Origin: Verrucomicrobiales bacterium
GTDB lineage: Bacteria > Verrucomicrobiota > Verrucomicrobiia > Verrucomicrobiales > Verrucomicrobiaceae
Direction of reading: 5' to 3'
Assembly (NCBI GenBank): GCA_003506995.1
Contig: DNXB01000057.1
Coordinates: forward strand, 1-17,679
Length of the DNA: 17,679 nt
Shown: in pieces, positions 13,877 to 17,679 of the stretch
Layout: each line of letters begins with the position of its first letter
How positions within the stretch are numbered: the first letter of the stretch is position 1
Made by a program: the position numbers and the translations under genes
The notes under the pieces: model-generated
Databases searched by the model: none
Seen by the model: the letters and a program-made list of their open reading frames with translations, nothing else
Told to the model about the DNA's origin: nothing

Positions 13877-15061
13877 TCACGGCACACCAGGCTTGGCTTG
13901 CTGCTTGAGGAGCAGCTCGCGCTCCGCCTCGAGTTCGAGCTTTTCTCTTTTGAGGCGGGTGGAGTCTTCTGCGATAGACTCCAGAGTGATTATTTGAGTT
14001 GAAGCTTCTTTGATGCTGGCCTCGAAAAGTTTGATCTTTTTCGCCAAGGTTTCAGCCACTTCGAGTTTTCCTTCGGCTTTTGCTTCCTGCAGCTCTGCTT
14101 TCATCCGTTTCAAGTCGATCAAATCGTTTCCACAGATGAATCCTGCCGGGATGCCTTGTGCTATGAGCTTAGTGACTTCATCTAACTTCTTCGTGGCTTG
14201 CTGAATGCGGTTGTTGAGTGATTCGAGAGCGGACAGCCACCCCATCGCGCTCATCCACTCCGCGCAGCGTTTGGGCCAGTGGTTGATCGGTTGTTTGTTG
14301 TCGCGCATGCCGAAGCCGTGGCCGCCTTTGGTGAAGAGGTGGAGCTCGGCGGGAATTTGGTGCTTTTTGTATTCGAGATAGAGCAGCGTGGAGGCGACGG
14401 GGTTCTGGCCGTCGTCGTGGGCGCAGGCGATGAAGAGCGGCGGGGCATCCGCAGGCACGGTGAAGCCTGCTTTGAGCCTGGCGGGGTCTTTGGAGTCGAG
14501 AAAACCGCCGCCGTAGATCATGACACCGAAATTCGGCAACGCGGCTGCGGCGGGGCGATCACAGGCGATGTGGGCGAGGAGATTGCCACCGGCGCTGAAG
14601 CCGAGCAGGCCGACGCGGTTCGGATCGAGGCTCCATTCCTTGGCGTGTTCACGGACGAGCGCGATGGCCTGGGCGGCATCGGCGACGGGCTTCTCATGCG
14701 GCGCTGCCTCGTCGCGAGTGGGCGTGCGGTATTTGAGGAGAATGCCTGTGACGCCGATGGTGTTGAGCCATTCGCAGACCTGGGTGCCTTCGTGAATGGC
14801 GGAGAGGAAGATGTAAGCGCCACCGGGAGCGACGATGACGCTGGTGCCGTTCGGCTTTTCCGGGCGATACACCGTGATCGTGGGCTCGTGGATGTCGGTG
14901 ATCGTGCTTTTGCCGGCCTTGGTGCGGATGAAGTCGGCGGTGGCCTTGGAATGCGGCAGCATCTTTCCCGGCGCACCGGCGGGCCAGAGTTTCAGCTCGA
15001 CGGGATCGGCGGCGTGCAGGGACAGCGTGGCAAGAACAAACAAGTGGAAGAGCTGTTTCAT
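13877..15061 (-). CDS. Secreted esterase with coiled-coil tail (paralogue 2)
   Basis: A 394-aa exported alpha/beta hydrolase. The signal peptide (MKQLFHLFVLATLSLHAAD) fixes ATG 15061. The mature part opens with LKLWPAGAPGKM, as in the paralogue at 2341. The catalytic triad is complete: nucleophile Ser156 in GFSAGGN, acid Asp216/217 in CAHDDGQ and His248 in KGGHGFGMR. The esterase domain ends near residue 277 (MSAMGWLS). A tail of about 115 residues follows, rich in Lys, Glu, Ala and Leu with heptad-like spacing (LNNRIQQATKKLDEVTKL; KRMKAELQEAKAEGKLEVAE; LKREKLELEAERELLLKQ), so a coiled coil is likely. The tail contains FICGND, shared with the upstream paralogue. It lies 39 nt after that paralogue, so the two form an operon and may pair through their tails (inference). 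Probable action is on an ester of a polysaccharide in the periplasm or outside. Confidence 0.88.
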   Translation of the reverse strand: MKQLFHLFVLATLSLHAADPVELKLWPAGAPGKMLPHSKATADFIRTKAGKSTITDIHEPTITVYRPEKPNGTSVIVAPGGAYIFLSAIHEGTQVCEWLNTIGVTGILLKYRTPTRDEAAPHEKPVADAAQAIALVREHAKEWSLDPNRVGLLGFSAGGNLLAHIACDRPAAAALPNFGVMIYGGGFLDSKDPARLKAGFTVPADAPPLFIACAHDDGQNPVASTLLYLEYKKHQIPAELHLFTKGGHGFGMRDNKQPINHWPKRCAEWMSAMGWLSALESLNNRIQQATKKLDEVTKLIAQGIPAGFICGNDLIDLKRMKAELQEAKAEGKLEVAETLAKKIKLFEASIKEASTQIITLESIAEDSTRLKREKLELEAERELLLKQQAKPGVP

Positions 15062-15100
15062 GGACGCATCTAAGCCGAGACCAGCCGCCCCTGGCAAGTC

Positions 15101-16279
15101 TCAAGGCCATTGGCTGTCCGCCAGAACTTGCAAGATCCGCGCACGTTCGAGTTCGAGCTTCTGGATTGCCTTGGTGGCATTCTCGGCCTCTTCATGGATT
15201 TGCCTCACCACGCGCCGGCTATCCTCGATCAACTTGAGGAACCGCTCGCATTCAGCAATCTGCGTCTTGAACTCGCCTGCTTTGGCTTTGTCATTCGCTA
15301 GCTCCGCCTTCAGGAGTTCAGGCTTGGCAATCTCCAGTTTTTTGACAACCAACTCCCGGCCATCGTTGCCGCAGAACGTTTGATTCAGAGCTGGCTGCAG
15401 CTCCTTCAATCTCTCCCTCAGCTTCGCAATCTTATCATCCACCTTCCCCACGGAAGGCAGCCAGCCCATGTCATCCATCCACTGCACGCATCGCTGAGGC
15501 CAGACGTTTACCGGCCCGCCCTCCTTGCGCATTCTAAAGTCCTGGCCGCCCTTCGTGAAGAGGTGCAACTGGGCAGGGATCCGCTGCCGCGTGTGTGCCA
15601 TGTGCAGCGCCGTCAAAACGATGAAAGTCTCTTCGTTGCCATGCGCGCAGGCCATGAAGACCGGTGGAGCGTCCGCAGGCACGCTGAAGCTTTCGTTCAG
15701 TCTCGGTGGCTCCGTGTCCTCCGGCGCGCCGCCGTAAATCATGATGCCAAAATCTGGCCTCTGGTTCTGCCAGGCGCGATCGCAGGCCACATGCGCCAGC
15801 AGATTCCCGCCCGCGCCGAAACCCATCAGGCCCACTCGTTTCGGGTCCAGCTTCCACGCCTTCTCATTCCGCACCATTGCGATGGCCCGCAGCGCGTCCT
15901 GCACCGGCTTGTCATGCGGTGCGGCATCATCACGTGTGGGCGTGCGGTACTTCAGCAGAATGGCGGTGACGCCCAGGCTGTTCAGCCATTCGCACACCTG
16001 CGTGCCTTCGTGAACGGCGGACAGGAAGGCATAGCCGCCGCCTGGCACCACAACGACGCTGGTGCCATTCGGCTTTTCCGGCCGATGGATCGTCAGCGTC
16101 GGCTCGTGGATGTTCGTGAGCGTGCCCTTGCCCGCCTTGGTGCGAATGAAATCCTCCGTGGCCTTTGAAGGCGGCAGCATGCGGCCAGGAACAACACGCC
16201 ACAGTCTGAGTTCCACCGGAACGGCCGCCTGCATGGACACGCTTGCGGCCAGAAGAATCAGCATCAGCAAAGGTTTCAT
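15101..16279 (-). CDS. Esterase-like pseudoenzyme with coiled-coil tail (paralogue 3)
   Basis: A 392-aa exported protein. ATG 16279 begins a signal peptide (MKPLLMLILLAASVSMQAAV); the open frame continues far upstream but that is antisense to the peptidase gene. It is closely similar to paralogue 2 along its length, yet each triad position is changed. The nucleophile elbow reads GFGAGGN (Gly155 for Ser), the acid motif CAHGNEE (Gly214-Asn215 for Asp-Asp) and the histidine motif KGGQDFRMR (Gln246 for His). The N-terminal WPAGAPG is replaced by WRVVPG. The oxyanion-like VPGGGY is kept. The frame is intact and the tail of about 115 residues (KVDDKIAKLRERLKEL; TFCGND; HEEAENATKAIQKLELER) is preserved, so the product is probably made and has a non-catalytic role, for example binding substrate or partnering paralogue 2. 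It is the first gene of the pair. Confidence 0.88.
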   Translation of the reverse strand: MKPLLMLILLAASVSMQAAVPVELRLWRVVPGRMLPPSKATEDFIRTKAGKGTLTNIHEPTLTIHRPEKPNGTSVVVVPGGGYAFLSAVHEGTQVCEWLNSLGVTAILLKYRTPTRDDAAPHDKPVQDALRAIAMVRNEKAWKLDPKRVGLMGFGAGGNLLAHVACDRAWQNQRPDFGIMIYGGAPEDTEPPRLNESFSVPADAPPVFMACAHGNEETFIVLTALHMAHTRQRIPAQLHLFTKGGQDFRMRKEGGPVNVWPQRCVQWMDDMGWLPSVGKVDDKIAKLRERLKELQPALNQTFCGNDGRELVVKKLEIAKPELLKAELANDKAKAGEFKTQIAECERFLKLIEDSRRVVRQIHEEAENATKAIQKLELERARILQVLADSQWP

Positions 16280-16315
16280 GAGTAGATTGCGCCGATAATA
16301 CCGTTGTTTGCCCAC

Positions 16316-17518
16316 ATGATGAAAGCACTTTTTCTCCTGCTCCTCGGCACCGCCATCTCCCATGCAGAGCTTCGGGTGGTGACGAATTTCGAAGGCGGGA
16401 ACGCGGAGGTGGTTTCGCTGGATCAAGCGGCGGGCAGGCTGCGCATCATGCCCGCCTTGCATGAAGGGCGCGGCTGGCCCTGCTGGTGGTCGCTGCGGCT
16501 GGAGGGAGTGGGCGCGGGCCAGGAGATCACGCTGGAGGTACAGGCGCAGACAAAACCGTTTCGTCCCGACACGGTGCTGAACGCTTCGTGGTGCCAGCCG
16601 GACTTTGCCTCGGTGAGTCACGATGGAAAAACGTGGCGGCACACGGCGAAAGCGGAGCGCACGGCGGAGAAGGTCGCGATTTACAAGATCCAGGCCGAGG
16701 GCACGAGCCTGTGGCTGGCCTGGGGGCCGCCGTTTGTGCCAGCGGACGCGGAGAAGCTGCTGGCAGAGGTGCAGGCAAAGCTCGGCGATGAGGCGGAGCG
16801 CTTTGAGCTGGCGAAGACCCGTGATGGCAGGCCGGTGAACGGCATCCGCATCGGCAAGGCGGACGCGCCACGGCAGGTGTGGGTGAACGCGCGGCAGCAT
16901 GCCTGGGAGTCCGGCGGCGCGTGGGTGGGGCGCGGGCTGCTCGAATGGATCGCCAGTGATGAGGCGAAGACGCTGCGCTCGCAGTGCTGCATTCATTTCA
17001 TTCCGATCATGGACGTGGACAACGTGACGCTCGGCGCGGGTGGCAAGGAGGCGCTGCCGCAGGATCACAATCGCGACTGGTCGGCCGCGCCGCATTACCC
17101 GGAGGTGGCGGCGGCTCAGCGGCGTCTCACGGAGATTCAGCAGAAGAACGGGCTGGACGTGTTCATGGACCTGCACAATCCGGGCGCGGGAGATCGCGTG
17201 CCGTTTTTCTTCGGCCCCTTCGGCTTTGAGCGCATGTCCGGCCTGCGGCAGAAAAATTATCAGCGCTGGATCGAGCTGGCGTCGGCGCACATCACCGGGC
17301 CGTTGAAAGTGGACCCGAAGTATCGCTTCGCCAACTACGTGAAGACGGACGAGGAGCGCGGACGCATGAGCAGCGGCTGGGCGCGTGCCCATGGCGGCGA
17401 GGGCACGATCTCGGTGACGCTCGAAACCGCCTGGAACACGCCGCACAGCACGGTCGAGGGTTATTTGACCGTGGGAGCGCAGTTGGGGCGCACTTTGGCC
17501 GAATATTTGAGGGAGTGA
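16316..17518 (+). CDS. Secreted M14-type zinc carboxypeptidase
   Basis: A protein of 400 aa from ATG 16316, or 399 aa from ATG 16319. The second gives the cleaner signal peptide (MKALFLLLLGTAISHAEL); a TTG start at 16304 is possible but unneeded. Residues about 20-140 form a beta-rich N-terminal domain (WPCWWSLRLEGVGAGQEI), as in cytosolic-carboxypeptidase-like M14 enzymes. The catalytic domain shows the zinc motif H-x-x-E in ARQHAWES (His194, Glu197 counting from 16319), DHNRDW as the substrate-binding Arg region, the third zinc ligand in DLHNP (His286) and the catalytic glutamate in TLETAW (Glu369). All key residues are present, so an active metallocarboxypeptidase or amidase on peptides or peptidoglycan is likely, in the periplasm. 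It is divergent from the pseudoenzyme gene with only 36 nt between start codons; GATAAT at 16294-16299 is a weak -10 candidate. Confidence 0.87.
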   Translation: MMKALFLLLLGTAISHAELRVVTNFEGGNAEVVSLDQAAGRLRIMPALHEGRGWPCWWSLRLEGVGAGQEITLEVQAQTKPFRPDTVLNASWCQPDFASVSHDGKTWRHTAKAERTAEKVAIYKIQAEGTSLWLAWGPPFVPADAEKLLAEVQAKLGDEAERFELAKTRDGRPVNGIRIGKADAPRQVWVNARQHAWESGGAWVGRGLLEWIASDEAKTLRSQCCIHFIPIMDVDNVTLGAGGKEALPQDHNRDWSAAPHYPEVAAAQRRLTEIQQKNGLDVFMDLHNPGAGDRVPFFFGPFGFERMSGLRQKNYQRWIELASAHITGPLKVDPKYRFANYVKTDEERGRMSSGWARAHGGEGTISVTLETAWNTPHSTVEGYLTVGAQLGRTLAEYLRE

Positions 17519-17538
17519 GTTCGCTGTTCTCGGTTGAA

Positions 17539-17559
17539 GTGGCGACGAGATGTCGTCAC
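17539..17559 (+). terminator. Hairpin after the carboxypeptidase gene
   Basis: GTGGCGAC, loop GAGAT, GTCGTCAC: an 8-bp stem with one G-T pair, beginning 21 nt after the stop codon. No T-run follows, so it is not a canonical intrinsic terminator. It may protect the mRNA end or belong to a dispersed repeat. Confidence 0.35.
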
Positions 17560-17597
17560 TCTCAAATGAACGCAGCGGCTAAGGAATCACTGATTTA

Positions 17598-17673
17598 ACA
17601 CCGCAGAGTCGGGAACGCCGCAGAGAATGCCCTTCTGAATCAAGCCTCTGCGGCGTTCCAAACTCTGCGGTGT
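17598..17673. repeat. Near-perfect 28-bp inverted repeat with 20-nt loop
   Basis: The left arm at 17598-17625 (ACACCGCAGAGT, two bases, GGAACGCCGCAGAG) pairs with the right arm at 17646-17673 at 26 of 28 positions, the two mismatches being central. Each arm also holds CCGCAGAG twice as a direct repeat. The 20-nt loop has no coding capacity. CCGCAGAG-rich palindromes are dispersed in many environmental bacterial genomes (from memory). No transposase lies in the window; a REP- or MITE-like element is the likely explanation. Confidence 0.8.
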
Positions 17674-17679
17674 GGCTTT

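Noticed and set aside
16280..17446. Minus-strand open frame extending the pseudoenzyme gene upstream to a 781-aa protein
   Set aside because: It is antisense to the well-supported M14 carboxypeptidase, is Arg/His-rich shadow sequence, and the signal peptide at 16279 marks the true start.

Overview
The window is a GC-rich bacterial chromosome segment that most resembles a Verrucomicrobiota genome (Verrucomicrobiales / Prosthecobacter-like). This is inferred from gene content: secreted PQQ-type beta-propeller, sialidase-like and acetyl-esterase-like proteins, few Shine-Dalgarno sequences, and dispersed CCGCAGAG-type palindromes. No marker gene fixes the taxonomy. I see no rRNA, tRNA, CRISPR array, intact IS element or phage gene.

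Left block, minus strand, about 5.71 kb down to 1. Transcription appears to start at a promoter near 5.70 kb and run leftwards through seven genes. The head is a tandemly duplicated pair of small unknown genes: A1 (74 aa), B1 (81 aa), A2 (71 aa), B2 (81 aa). Each A gene is preceded by a nearly identical 28-bp promoter block whose -10 box lies only 6 nt before the ATG, which implies leaderless mRNA. B2 overlaps by 4 nt a GTG-started ATP-grasp-like protein that has the best ribosome binding site in the window. That gene is followed by a secreted esterase and, 4 nt later, by a soluble multi-PAS/GAF sensor that runs off the left edge. The duplicated A-B cassette is the best candidate for an undescribed system.

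Middle, 5.7-12.35 kb. On the minus strand are a possible gene remnant and a secreted BNR/sialidase-like protein. On the plus strand are a DUF2200 gene broken by one extra base, a 997-aa exported beta-propeller with an embedded methyltransferase-like domain, a 78-aa unknown protein, and an MFS transporter of the anion:cation symporter type.

Right block, 12.35 kb to the end. A hairpin-rich segment, possibly a group II intron 5' remnant, precedes a fatty acid desaturase (+). Two tandem minus-strand esterase paralogues follow, both with coiled-coil tails. The upstream paralogue has lost all three catalytic-triad residues and looks like a pseudoenzyme. Divergent from them, 36 nt away, is a secreted M14-type zinc carboxypeptidase (+). 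The window ends in a 28-bp near-perfect inverted repeat.

Taken together, much of the window encodes envelope or extracellular hydrolases plus one sensor and one transporter, which fits a polymer-degrading heterotroph. The A-B cassette and the ATP-grasp-like gene do not fit that theme and are unexplained.
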